Notes under the pieces: generated by a model
The model's database searches: none
What the model saw: only the letters and a program-made list of their open reading frames with translations
What the model was told of the DNA's origin: nothing
Assembly (NCBI GenBank): GCA_023052935.1
Contig: CM041297.1
Span: 89,507,521-89,571,520 of the forward strand
Origin: Piezodorus guildinii
Taxonomy: Eukaryota; Arthropoda; Insecta; Hemiptera; Pentatomidae
DNA: 64,000 nt
Direction: 5' to 3'
Program-made: the position numbers and the translations under genes
Part shown: one piece after another, positions 41,693-52,573 of the stretch
Layout of the letters: each line of letters starts with the position of its first letter
Position numbering within the stretch: position 1 is the stretch's first letter

Positions 41693-43632
41693 TTAGGTCA
41701 GGAGGTCCCTCATCCAACTCCTTTTCAGCCTACGCCGAGTTATGGATGATATGTCGGTTGTAGCCATGTTTTGTACAAGTTTGTTTATGTGTCCATTTAG
41801 TTTGTCGTGAAATCGTTTGTAAGTCGATCGAATGTGTTTTGTTATAGTAGGAATACGTAAGTCAGTATGAAGGGTATCGTTTGAAACATATAGTGGTGAG
41901 TTCGTTGCCAGTCTTAAAAATTGCGATTGAAATGTTTGTATTTTTCGTATGTGTGTCTTTTTAGCAGGTCCGTATATTTGGCAAGCGTAAGTCCATATTG
42001 GTTTTAATAAATAAGTGTATACGTTAAGTTTCTGTCTGATAGGTAATTTAGAATGTCTATGAAGTATCGAATACAATAGTCTCAGTCGAAAATTTAGAGT
42101 TTTACGTTTAGTCTTGACGTGTGGGCCCCATGTCAACCTTTTGTCAAAAATAAGTCCTAAGTACGTTACTGTGTTTGATTGTGGTATCTGGTGATTGTCT
42201 ATGTAAACTGGAGGGCAGGTTCCATGTCTAAGTGTAAATGTAACATGTAGTGATTTGTCGTGGTTAATCTTTAATTTCCATTTCCTACACCAGTTTTGTA
42301 CATTGTCTAAGTGATGTTGTAAAGTCATACTGGCCTGTGTAGGGTCTGTGTTTTTAGTAATAATTGCAGTGTCGTCGGCATATGTCGCAGTTAGGATGTT
42401 TTCGTTTGTCGGTAAGTCATATGTGTATATTAAGTACAGAAGTGGGGCCAGAATAGAACCTTGGGGAACTCCTGCAGAGACTGGCTTGACTGATGAGGTC
42501 TCGGAACCCTGTCGGACAGAAAAGAAGCGGTCATAGAGAAAAGATTGTAAAACTAGATAATAAGTGCTTGGAAGTATGGGTTTTAGTTTAAAAAGAAGAC
42601 CCTAATGACCCTATCAAAAGCTTGAGTAACATCCAAAAATGCCCCAGAAGCGTATTGTTTTAGTTCAAGTGCAGTGGAAATAAAATCCGTTACTCTGTGT
42701 AGCTGTTGTGTTGTGGAGTGAAAAGAGCGAAATCCGAATTGATGGTCTGGTAATATGTTGTGGTCAGTCAGTATGTTAATAATGCGTCCGTACAATAATT
42801 TTTCAAATATTTTTGAGCATACTGGAAGAAGGCTAATTGGTCTGTAGGAATCAGGTCTGTATTTGTCTTTGTTAGGTTTATGTATCATTGAAATCGTAGA
42901 ATATTTCCATTGAATGGGGAATTTGGTCGTTCTGAGTATAGCATTGTATAATGCAGTAAGAAATACTAAAGCTTTTCTGGGGATTTTTTGAAGCACCTCA
43001 GCTGTGATAAGGTCGTAACCAGGAGTCTTTCTTTTCGGCATTTTCATAATCTGTCTAGATACCTCGGAAGGAGTAAAGGATTTTGGTGGAAGAGACATGG
43101 GAAGAGGAGAGTCCAAGAATTTCTGTACATAATTTTCGTGTTGTATGTCTGTTAAGTCTGTGTGAGGTTGAAAAACACTTGAAAGATAGTCAACGAAGAT
43201 TTCAGATTTGTCTTTATCCGACACGGCCCAAGAACCATCATCGTTTCTCAATGGGGCAGAAACTTCTCGTTGTTTCAGAATTCGTTTGGTATGTCGCCAA
43301 AGGCTGTTGTCGTCGGTTGTCAGGTTTTCCAGATATTTGTCAAAGTTAGTTTGTTTGAATTTTCGTATTTCTCTTTTAAGTTCATTGTTAAGTTTGTTGA
43401 AGATTCGTCTGTCTGAAGGAAGTCTGTTAGTTTGCCATTGTTTGCGTGATCGTCTCTTGGCTCGGATTAGGTCCCTGATATATTGAGGGTAGGATGGCGA
43501 AGTTATTCCTGGTCTTCTCCTTATTTGTTGTGAGGACCATGCAGCTTCTTGAACGGTCGAAGTGAAGAGTTCAACAGCATCTTCTAAGTCTTTTTCAGTT
43601 TTTAGTGCTTTAGGGACAGTGAGTTGGGCATT
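41693..43632 (-). pseudogene. Jockey ORF2, part 2: reverse transcriptase
   Basis: From 43632 the linker reads SSQQIRRRPGITSPSYPQYI, then RPDSYRPISLLPVCSKIFEK near 42860, FGFRSFHSTTQQLHRVTDF, and motif A GAFLDVTQAFDRV near 42615. There the frame is lost through a small deletion of 4-5 bases: the second copy at 61572-62114 reads VWHQGLLFKLKP across this point. In the following frame come motif B SAGVPQGSILAPLLYLIYTY, motif C TATYADDTAIITK near 42385, the thumb YLGLIFDKRLTWGPHVK, and a C-terminus ending KRSWMRDLLT at 41693. All catalytic residues are present, but the frameshift and the insertion upstream inactivate it. Confidence 0.8.
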
Positions 43633-43644
43633 AATATGCTTATT

Positions 43645-43695
43645 CTACATCTCTATTACTACTGTTCATTATGCAACAAATTGTAATATTTCTCA

Positions 43696-43729
<34 letters not shown>
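43645..43729 (+). mobile_element. 85-bp poly(A)-tailed retroposed insertion
   Basis: The insert CTACATCTCTATTACTACTG and then TTCATTATGCAACAAATTG leads to TTTCTCAATAAA (a polyadenylation signal) and a run of 30 or more A residues. A 12-bp duplication, AATATGCTTATT, is found at 43633-43644 and 43728-43739, the last A bases being shared with the tail. It disrupts the Jockey ORF2 between endonuclease and RT. The source transcript is unknown. Confidence 0.8.
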
Positions 43730-43732
<3 letters not shown>

Positions 43733-43739
43733 GCTTATT

Positions 43740-44486
43740 GAATAGATCCCAATCCACGATTCCGTAGGTAAGCGACTGTCTTCTTTCCACAAAGAATTTC
43801 TCCACCCCCAACATCAGGTTCACCGGTAAATGATCTGAGCCAAGGTCTGTTTCAGTTGTAACTGTAATCGGTAGAGTCGTTAAATCTTTGGCTACAAATA
43901 TGTCGAGTACGTCAGGTTTTTTGTGACAAGAATTTGGTAAGTAAGTCGGTTTGTCAGGAGAAAATACGTTCAATGATAAGTGGTCAATAGCAGATTTGAG
44001 TTTTCTGCCCCTTGGTGTGCACAAACGAGAACCCCAAGTTTTGTGTTTTGCATTAAAGTCACCCCCTGCCAGGAATGTTCTACCAAACGAGTTAAATAAA
44101 TCAATAAACATTTGATCGGTAATGATATATTTAGGAGGGCAGTAAATAGAAGCTAGTGTTATGTTTTTGTATTTAGTCTGTAACTGTATTCCTGTTATTT
44201 GTATCTGAGCCGTTGAGTCTACGTGTATAGGGTAATGTTTTAGGGTCGATTTTATTAAAATAGCTGTCCCTCCGTGTGCAGTATTGTCGGGATGGTCTGT
44301 TCTGTATAAATTATAGTTAGGTATAGAAAGTTTGTTGCGTGATGTGAGATGAGTTTCTGTCAAAAGTACAATGTCGATACGTTTTTGATGAAGATAAATT
44401 TCCAATTCAGTCTTATGTCGAAGTAGTCCGTTAGTATTCCAAAGAAGGATTGACAGGGAGCCAACAGTTAAAGAACTAAGGTCCAT
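43740..44486 (-). pseudogene. Jockey ORF2, part 1: endonuclease
   Basis: The frame starts MDLSSLTVGSLSILLWNTNG and carries the endonuclease motifs LWNTNGLLRH, LLTETHLT (~residue 40), GGTAILIK (~72), SIYCPPKYI (~114), GGDFNAKHKTWGSR (~142) and GSDHLPV (~218). It is cut off after DWDLFNKHI by the 85-bp retroposed insertion; beyond it the RT part begins. The start codon overlaps the end of ORF1 by 11 bases. Confidence 0.85.
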
Positions 44487-45726
44487 AAGTTACTGCTAAT
44501 GCTTGTGTTAAGTGCGTTATTTGGCTAATTAGGCTGTAAAGGGGCTGAATGAGGGCATTTAAATTATTTAGTATGTTGGATTGTAAATAAGGCTCAGAGC
44601 CAGCTGGTGGTACCAACTGACTACTGTCTTCCCTCATACCTGATCTTGGATGCGGCTGAGGCTGAGCGTCCATGTTGGGCCGAAGGCAGTTTGGGCGCTC
44701 CATTCTGGGGTTTACACCGACAGGTTCCAGAGGCTGATGTTGTTGAAGACCGTTCGGCAGGGCTGGAAAATGTCCTAGATCCGGAGGAGGTGGGGCAGCT
44801 ACCGGTGTAGGACGGTAACTCTGGGTCCTCTGAGCTCGCAGGTTCTTGAGGGCCTGGCATCCTCTGTAATTAGCGGGGTGTGCCCCTCCGCAGTTAGCGC
44901 ATTTGGCCGGCGTCTCCCTAGTTTTTATGCAAGCAGCGCTTTCATGGGCCTCTCCGAATCGTACGCAGCGTGGTTGGTGATTACAATACGATTTTGTATG
45001 GACAATTCCCTGGCATCTGAAGCACTGAGGTATTTCCCTCTTTTTTCGAATTTCTTCTACTTTTATCCTTGTATAATAAATGTGGTTTAATTCAAATACT
45101 TTCTCATTAAATGTATTTTTAGAAATATCGACAAAGAACATTTGAAGAGGTAGTTTGGTTCTGGCTGAGATAGCATTCGTAATGTTCACAGCTTCATAGC
45201 CCTTAGCTTTTAGTTCTTCACTTATTATTGATGTTGGTGTGGATGGATGAAGTCCTTTAATAACTACTCTTGGGTTTTTGTCTTCCGAAAGTTGATACGT
45301 ATGGTAGTCGGCATTTACTTTTTTTAAGCACCGAACAGCTGTTCTGTAAGAGTCTGGGGTGGCTGGGTATACTATTAAATTTCTGGCTGTTGATTTTATA
45401 GTGAAGTAGCTAGAGCCTATTTTTTTTTTTAAAAACGCAATTAATCCTTCTATATTCTGTATTCCTTTTAGGAATATTGGTGGTGGCTTAACTTTGTTAT
45501 TTTCTGTTTGCTTCGATTGTTTCTCGGGTTCCGCAGTTATATTTAAAAGAGGGTCATATCTATTGCTGGTTTCGACGGTATTTGATTTTTTTGTGTATAG
45601 CCTGGAATCTGTTGAGGATGATGGCCTTTTTCGTCCTGTAATCACCTCTCACTCGTTATTTTCTTCTGGCATGGTTGAAGAACCTGCCTCTTGTAGGTTC
45701 ATATTCGCTACATTTTCGGACGCCAT
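44476..45726 (-). pseudogene. Jockey ORF1, gag-like with zinc knuckles
   Basis: The first ATG at 45726 gives MASENVANMNLQEAGSS, but an in-frame TGA occurs after EENNE near 45648; the frame is then open from 45645 to 44476. The middle part (VIKGLHPSTPTSIISEELKA and onward) is the PRE_C2HC-type region. Zinc knuckles follow: CFRCQGIVHTKSYC (intact), CVRFGEAHESAAC (second Cys replaced by Phe) and CANCGGAHPANYRGC (intact). The C-terminal tail is Pro- and Gln-rich and ends with hydrophobic heptads. The product would coat element RNA. The early stop and the damaged second knuckle suggest decay. Confidence 0.8.
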
Positions 45727-46061
45727 TTCTCCCTAAACGTCTATTTACTTGCACAAAAACAATGTTTGAGACAATATTAGCACAATCACACAATGTTTTA
45801 AAGTTTTAAACTTGTTAAATTAGGTAAGATAATGTTTAAATAAAACTAACCTTACACACTTCACATGTTTTCCACTTTGTTGGTAGTTACTCACTTATAA
45901 ATCCTTTAACTTACTATAACTTCTTAAACTAGACTTATAACTTGTCCGTTTGAGCTAATAATCAGTCTTAAATACAACTTTTAAAAATGAATAAATCACA
46001 TTTCCAATACAGACAATGAGAGCACATGCTTATCACTACACGGTCACCATGGCGATCCCCC

Positions 46062-46650
46062 TCTTCTGCAATTTAAATCGTCAATCCACTCCCTTGAAAC
46101 AAGATCACGCCATTCCGACCTTTATATTCCTATCCATAGAACAAAAACTTTTGATCACTCCTTTCTTGTCCGCTCTACTACTCTCTGGAATTCCTTACCT
46201 ACTCATATCCGCCATGCTTCATCCCTACCATCATTCAAGTCTCAGTTGTTCCAGTACCTAGTGTCATCCCAAACAGACGCTGAACTACAAGCCTGATATT
46301 TCAAATCAAATTTCAATTCATACAGAAAATTTATTATTTATTGTTTATATTAAACTCAGTTAATGAATATGTTATTATGAACCAGTTTCAATGTTTTATT
46401 TTATTCAACGCTTTAATCTATAAGATGTTATGTATATTACTCTTTTATTTTATTTACTCTTTTATATACTTTAATCCACTTTTTTTTTTCTTTTTTTTTC
46501 TCTGATACCATTGTAAATAAAAAATTATTATAATCCTTTGGTCTTTTGGCCAGACACATCGTATATCGTAATTGTACATATCAATTGTTCTTAAGGGACC
46601 CTGTCCCAGAATAATAAAAAAATTTCTATTCTATTCTATTCTATTCTAAC
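46062..46650 (+). mobile_element. CR1/L2-type 3' fragment, right part
   Basis: The frame SSIHSLETRSRHSDLYIPIH, SFLVRSTTLWNSLPTHIRHA and SLPSFKSQLFQYLVSSQ (46075-46285) corresponds to the last 60 codons of the protein at 27939-29996. A 3' UTR follows with the segment AAGGGACCCTGTCCCAGAAT and a (TTCTA)n tail at 46625-46650. It was interrupted by the Jockey element. Confidence 0.75.
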
Positions 46651-47632
46651 TTTTTTCAGATTTACAGATTAGTATTTATTTTTATATATTTTATATAAAA
46701 AAATAATTTTAAGCTAAGAGTATTTCATTCTTTTCTAGGAATATATAGTACTAATTTGATTATTTTCAAAAATAAACATTTCGAACGGCTCTCAATGTAC
46801 AAACAGTTGAAAGTTTAAAATAATAAATGAAAAATTTAAAATGATTAAAAGCACAATGAACTAGTAATTGAATACTTAAGAAGACTAAATCACTTGATAA
46901 GACAAAAAGAAATGATAACCTAAATAATTAAAATAAAAAAAGCAATAAAGATAATTATTAGGAAGGCGGTAGAGAATATAAAGCAAGGAAATGTTTCAAT
47001 ATTTAATTTTGCAGCTTAAATCTGAATCGTGTATCTACCCTAACATTTAAATAGAGGAATGAATACACATTTTGTTAGATAATATTAAGATATTAAAAAT
47101 TCTTATTAGATTGGAAGTTCCAATTACCAAATATCTTTTATAATTCATAATTGCATTCGATTCTTTAGAAAAATAAATTCAGTCATTTGAGGACACATCC
47201 GGTTTAAAGCCTAACGGCTTAAAAGCTTAATATAAATCATGCTGTTCCCATTCTAATTTTTAGACTTTTTTAATTTTTATTGGTGCCTATCTTAAGTGGT
47301 TGATAAAACAGAAGTTATAAAGAAAGTTCAGAATTCTTTTAAAAGATATTTAACCATCGGAAATAGCTAAATATACTCCATAAATAGCTGAAAAGTATAT
47401 TTTAAAATAAACCCTAAGTACATCTAAGATCTATTTGGTGTGAAAACCAATTAGATTATAAAAAATAAACAATAAATGTTTAAATTAAGGAAAATTTTTA
47501 ATATTTCAGACTTTTAACTTTCAGACATCAAGAATTCAATTGCACCAGAAATAAAATAAATTTCAATAAAAACTTTTGAAATAGTTGAAGAGAGAGTTTT
47601 TAAAAGTTAATTAATTGAAATTTCTAAGTTAC
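46651..47632. other. Intron-like AT-rich interval
   Basis: No repeat or coding sequence recognised. If 47633-47752 is a real exon, this would be downstream intron. Confidence 0.4.
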
Positions 47633-47752
47633 CTGCAACCTTTGTTGGGAACATCTCCAGCTGGTGCCTTTTCCTGATTTCGCACTCCCTTTTTAACTTC
47701 ATGAAGAATTCGAAGTTAGCTTTAGTTGTGGACGATGAGTTATCGTAGTTAC
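47633..47752 (-). CDS. Candidate internal exon of a host gene (120 bp)
   Basis: On the minus strand a T-rich acceptor (TATTATTTTTTAG) precedes the segment and a donor (GCAG then GTAACTT) follows. Only one of the three frames is open: two leading bases, 39 codons, one trailing base (a phase-1 symmetric exon). The peptide begins NYDNSSSTTKANFEFFM and goes on KLKRECEIRKRHQLEMF, then PTKVA. It is Ser/Thr-rich and then strongly charged and helical. Codon composition (GAG, AGG, CAG, CTG) is unlike the AT-rich surroundings and no TE motif is present. I do not recognise the protein. Neighbouring exons were not located; the flanks are AT-rich, as introns would be. Confidence 0.5.
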
Positions 47753-48094
47753 CTAAAAAATAATAATAATAATAGAAAATTGTCAATGAAGGAAACTAAT
47801 ATAACCATGAGTATTATTTAGATAATAATGAAGATAAATAATATTGAAAAATCAAATTTAATTCTAAAGAACATAATCAATACGGTGTATACAACTATCC
47901 ATTTAAGCACTGTACATACTACTTACGCCGATGACACGTGTGTTATCCATTAATAACGGTCCTGTTACTTCATCCCGAACCCCACAGAACCATATATCAT
48001 TGACAAATTGTGTCACACATTGTAGAATTAAAATAAATCCCTGGATATGGAACACTAGAATAAAAGGACTGGAAGCTGCTCGTAGCTACTAATA
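47753..48094. other. Intron-like interval
   Basis: AT-rich, non-coding; starts with the acceptor of the candidate exon and a short (AAT)n run at 47757-47775. Confidence 0.4.
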
Positions 48095-48235
48095 TTTTTT
48101 CATATCTTCTTTATTTAAATCAAAATACAGACATCTTTACAGTGCAAGTAGAAGTCACTATCCCACAAAGGCAAGCCCGTGTGTGGGAAATGAGTTTACC
48201 TGCAGTAGTTCAATAAAAGTAGAATAAAAAATAGT
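48095..48235 (-). mobile_element. LINE 3'-end scrap
   Basis: TTTATTTAAATCAAAATACAG, a T-rich start and then CACTATCCCACAAAGGCAAGC and GTGTGTGGGAAATGAG look like the 3' UTR of a non-LTR element on the minus strand. Family not determined. Confidence 0.35.
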
Positions 48236-48535
48236 AACACAGTACACAGTAAGAAACAATACATTACGTAAATAGTATTAAATAATATAAAAGTGAATTT
48301 TATAAAGAAACAGTAACACAGTTAAAAACAATATAATACTTAAAGAATATAAAATACAATTATAACGAAACAGTAACACAGTACACAGTAAGAAACAGTC
48401 ATTTACTAAGCCAAAAAGCTATAAGGAATGCATATACATATATACAAGATTAAAAATTAAGACATGTAAATAAAAAAATGAATTATATAAACAGTATAAC
48501 AGTACACATTAAGAAACAGTAATTGACAAAACCAA
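48225..48535. repeat. Degenerate tandem repeat with an AACAGTAACACAGTA core
   Basis: Blocks AGTAACACAGTACACAGTAA, AGAAACAGTAACACAG and CAGTACACATTAAGAAACAG recur at intervals of about 60-80 bp. Non-coding. Confidence 0.6.
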
Positions 48536-48539
48536 AAAA

Positions 48540-49345
48540 TCTGGTGCGGGCAACACACGACTCTCACTTACCTCCGTTTTTAAAATAGATTAAATTATTT
48601 TCAAATACAGTAAGAGATCAAAATGAGTGAAACCATTAAAGAATTAGTTAAATGGAATTTCTATAGAAACGTGTGTTTTACTAAAAAATCGATTATATTA
48701 TTATCTAAAATAATCAGTTAGTTTTATGTTTATTTCATCACTCTCTATTAACTTTTAAAAGCTTGTGTATGAGATAATATTTTTTCTAAAATCTTTAGCT
48801 TTCCAACGGTATATCATACATGTATATTACTGCTATTAAGTTCAAAAACAAAAAATTGCATTAAAAAATTATTTTTTCTGTTTTCTCCTTTAGTTGGGTA
48901 TCGAATTTATTCAATTTATATATTTACCTGTTTTTCATCAGCGTTAACAAGATAATATAGTTATTTTTATTGAATCTACAAAATTAAAGGTACTTTAGGG
49001 GAAGAAAATTTAAAATATCGGCATTTAAGCCCTGTCAGACCATTTTAATCAGAATAAAACCTACATGATATAGCTTTACTCGATATAGCGAGTTTAATCA
49101 AAATCGTCGGAACCGTTTTCGAGAAAATCGAAAAAAGGTGCAAAATGCATGGTATAAAGTGCCTCTTCTGGTAAGCTCATTTTGATGAAGAAAGTTATGT
49201 CACGTCTCGGGCGTATAGTTGTCTTAAATATGAAATTTCAGTTTCATAGGGCTTACCGTTTCCGCCCGGGAGTTACCACACACACACACACACACACACA
49301 AACCTTTTTGCGGGACTTTATATATATACTTAACTATATATAGTA
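48540..49345 (+). repeat. Rep-1 copy c, complete
   Basis: Starts GGTGCGGGCAACACACGACT with CTCACTTACCTCCG, and ends near TAGTAAGTGAAAGTA. Shared internal blocks with copies a, b and d include CTAAAATCTTTAGCTTTCC, AATATCGGCATTTAAGCCCT and GGTATAAAGTGCCTCTT. Near the right end is a (CA)n tract at 49276-49301 followed by CCTTTTTGCGGGACTTT. It is about 800 bp long, with no coding potential seen. The ends carry ACTTTCACTTACCT-like sequence in inverted orientation. Confidence 0.75.
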
Positions 49346-49419
49346 AGTGAAAGTAAAAGCAATTAGGAAAACATATACAGGTATACAGGATAAAAATCAG
49401 AATGAGTGAAGCAGGCTGG

Positions 49420-49850
49420 GCATTGAGGGCATGTTTATAGCGATAACTAGTTTGAATTCAATAATTTAGCAATTTTTTCTACAATGAGGGATTTCACCCA
49501 TATTTTAACATCGTAGTAATAATTTAAATTACTTTGGAGGATGTGTGTGAGAATATTGAAAATTTGGAGGAATATTATTTTAAACAGTAGCAATGGAATA
49601 ACAAGTCTGGTGTGTCGTCCAGCTGTTTTGTTCTTGGCACCACTAAGCTACAGTAATTTTTTACTATTGTAGAAAAACGGTGGTCAACCTTCCCGAATAG
49701 CTCATCCCATCTAAAATACAGCTTCTTCATAATTGAGATTAAGTATAATTGTTTTGCAGACATTACATTAAGCTTCGTGAATATATTAATTGATAGGGAT
49801 CTTGGATTACTACAACACTTACGCGAATAACGCATAAAACTCACTATTAA
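49420..49850 (-). pseudogene. CR1-type ORF2 C-terminal fragment
   Basis: The minus-strand frame from 49844 reads INIFTKLNVMSAKQLYLISI, KVDHRFSTIVKNYCSLVVP and RTKQLDDTPDLLFHCYC. This resembles the C-terminal 'H-x-Y/F-S-T-R ... L-x-V/L-P' block of CR1-group proteins. A second frame continues the end of the protein (HILQSNLNYYYDVKIW) to about 49450. 5'-truncated and degenerate. Confidence 0.5.
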
Positions 49851-49914
49851 CTACAAAAAAAAAAAAAAAACTCATTTATATAATCATTGGTAGATCTAAT
49901 AAACTGAGCTAATG

Positions 49915-50170
49915 AAGTCCGATAACCATCGAATCCCTCCCACATCCATTCCTTGCAATCCAAAATCCTACAAAAAATCTTTAATGATTCTATCTTTTTT
50001 ACTTATAAAATCATCCATATAAACCTAAATGTACCACTGATTGCAGACTTAGCCCGAAATAAATACATCTTTAATTCTGATCTCGTAATCTCAACTCCAT
50101 CTATTCCCGATACTCTGATAATCCTTCGAGACGTTGGAATAGACGGTGGTCTTGATAACTGCAAGTAAAA
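49915..50170 (+). pseudogene. Jockey-like RT C-terminal fragment
   Basis: SLQSKILQKIFNDSIFFTYK, INLNVPLIADLARNKYIF and SIPDTLIILRDVGIDGGLDN match the minus-strand copy at 57023-57535 (SLQSKILRQILDAPYFVTNK, DLNIPLVAEIAQKRY). It ends in the family's C-terminal block. Strongly 5'-truncated. Confidence 0.7.
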
Positions 50171-50389
50171 TAAACATTAATGTTTTACCTTAAATAAACA
50201 CCTACCACTTCTTCACATTTTTTTCAAGGCAATAAGCAATGCATCGCACATTCACTTGTATTATTGTTCACCATTTAAATATCAATAATTGTTTTTAATA
50301 AATTCAAAATAAACTATATAAATTATAATATGAATCTATTTAAACATAAGAAGCACTGAAGGAAATCGTATTAGTTTAGTTTTAAAAAA

Positions 50390-51145
50390 AATTGGTGCGG
50401 GCAACACACGACTTTCACTTACCTCCGTTGTTAAAATCGATTAAAGAATTTTGAAATACTGTTAGAGAAAAAAATGAATGAAAATAATAAAGAATTAATT
50501 AAATTGATTTTTTATAGAAACATGTGTTTTATTTAAAAAACGATTTTATTATTATCTAAAAAAATCAGTTTGTTTTATCGGCTTTTCACCACCCTCTGTT
50601 AACTTTTATAAGGTTGTGTATAAGATAATCTTTTTTTCTAAAATCTTTAGCTTTCCATCGGTATATTATACATGCATATTACTGTTACACAAAAATTGCA
50701 TTAAAAATAGTTTTGTTCCTTTCACCTTTGGTTGGTTATCGAATTCGTTGAACTTGTATATTTAGCCCTTTTTTAGCGATGCTAATCAGTTATTTTTAAT
50801 CTGGTTATTTTTATAGAATATACAAAATTAAACGTACTTTAGAGGAAGAAAATTTAAAATATCGGCATTTAAGCCATGTCAGATTATTTCAATAAAAATA
50901 AAACCTACATGATATTAAAGCCCAGTAAATTTGTCATCGATATAGTGAGCTTAATCAAAATCGTTACAGCTGTTTTTGAGAAAATCGTAAAAAGGTGCAA
51001 AATGAAAAGTATAAAGTGCCTCTTTTGGTTTGCTGATTTTGATGAAAAAGGATTTTGTAACTTCTCAGGCGCATAGTTGTCTTAAATATAAAATTTCAGG
51101 TTCATAGGACTTTCTGTTAACGTGCGGGAGTTACCACACACACAC
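50390..51145 (+). repeat. Rep-1 copy d, left part
   Basis: Starts TTGGTGCGGGCAACACACGA and CTTTCACTTACCTCCGTTG, and parallels copy c to GGGAGTTACCACACACACAC at 51126-51145, where the R1-clade element is inserted. It continues at 55758. Confidence 0.75.
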
Positions 51146-51203
51146 AAAATTGATGTTTTAACAACTCTCTTGACTCCATAATTTCGGTTTTAAACCAAAT
51201 TTT

Positions 51204-52573
51204 ATGTTAATTGAGAACTCTCGCGGATCTAGGGGACCAGTGGATGGTATCCCGAACAATCACTCAATCATGGGGAGCGAAGAGGATATGCTTAGCCTTA
51301 CGGCGCAGAGGGTCGGATCGTCAACATCCGCGTCTGTCGGGAACGAGAATGCGGGCTCCGGGACGTCTTCATCAAGCCACCGAAGTGTGTCAACAGTGGA
51401 CCGCTTGGCAACTGAAGCAGGTCACGCCTTAAGTTGGGGAAAAATAAGGAAATTGTGGGAATTACTAGGAGGCATTATACGCAGTCTTCACGACTTTGTC
51501 ATGAAGAGTAGGAATGCCCATAACCAAATAAAAGCCTACGCGAACTCAATCCGTATGGTTTATGAACAGTTGTCTGCAATGGAACTTGGTTCAGACTACT
51601 GTTGGCAACAGTTGTGGAACTCAGACTATTCCGAGTAATCAATCTCTTCAAGAGGAGCGCGATCTGATGACACAACCATCCCAGAAGAATACTAGGCCGA
51701 AGACGAACAGGCTGGAAGAAGGAGATGGCATCGTTCCTGAAGAATCTAATTCTCCAAAACATAAACAGAAAAATCAGTGGAAATTAGTAAAGACCAAAAA
51801 GAAATAGAAAAATAATGAGGAAGAGCATAGGGTAAGAACGAGACCTGTACGTCCAGATGTGTTGATGGTCAAGGAAAAGGAGGGCTCGTCTTATGCGGAC
51901 ATATTGCAAACGATAAAAAGTGAACCTGAGCCACAAGATATAGCTGAAAACGTACATAAAATAAGAAAGTGCAACAATGGAGGTCTGCTTCTCGTGTTGG
52001 ACCGAAAGTCGAAAGACATAGCGGAAAATATTTGTAAAGCTATAGCGTAGAAAATAGTAGATAAAGCTGAGGTCACGTGCAAAAGAGACTCCTTCGCTAT
52101 CGAATTAAAGGATGTCGATGAACTGACTAATGCTGAGGAAGTGCACATAGCGCTTAAAAACCAAATCGATGGGGCAGAAGAAATTGATATTTCAGTGGTG
52201 AAATCTCTTCGTAAGGCTTATGGCGGCACACACAAACAGCAGTTGTGGTGCTACCCTCGGAACTAGGTAGAAAAGCTGTGGAAAAGGGCATCATTCGAGT
52301 TGGCTGGGTAATTAGCAGAGTAAGAGAAAAATTTACGCCACAAAGATGCTTCCGATGTTTTGCCTTTGGTCACGTGGCGAGGTATTGCAAAGCATCTGGC
52401 CGAACTAAACTTTGTTTACGATGTGGAGAAGAGGGTCATCTGGCAAAAGAATGCAACTCTGAACTGTGTTGCCTACTGTGCCCAGAAGGGAGAAATCACA
52501 AGCACGCCACCGTTTTGTGTTTCAGTTGCCCGGCCTATCAGCGAGCTTTAGGAGCAGCATCCAAAAGCAGAAA
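51204..52573 (+). pseudogene. R1-clade ORF1, gag-like
   Basis: The N-terminal frame (51204-51638) is Ser-rich followed by a helical stretch (LHDFVMKSRNAHNQIKAYAN). After frameshifts and stops the middle part reads EKEGSSYADILQTIKSEPE (51870 on). The C-terminal part (52245-52573) has the typical R1 signature of three knuckles: CFRCFAFGHVARYC, CLRCGEEGHLAKEC and CCLLCPEGRNHKHATVLC. It would package element RNA. At least three disruptions are present (stops near 51640, 51806 and 52050, and a shift near 52235). Confidence 0.75.

Larger units (their letters stand above)
41545..46061 (-). mobile_element. Jockey-type non-LTR retrotransposon, full length but broken
   Basis: A 13-bp duplication, TCTTCTGCAATTT, at 41532-41544 and 46062-46074 frames the element. 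The 3' T-run (poly(A) of the minus strand) is at 41545-41554. Minus-strand order: 5' UTR, ORF1 with PRE/C2HC-like zinc knuckles (45726-44476), then ORF2 with endonuclease and RT (44486-41693). The ORFs overlap by 11 bases. An 85-bp insertion and two small lesions break ORF2, and a TGA breaks ORF1. It has no RNase H, as is usual in the Jockey clade. Confidence 0.88.

Noticed and set aside
44607..44860. Frames opposite to or shifted from Jockey ORF1
   Set aside because: They overlap the ORF1 Pro-rich region in other frames and show no domain.
48225..48535. CRISPR-like array
   Set aside because: The units are degenerate, irregularly spaced and in an animal genome; a decayed tandem repeat fits.
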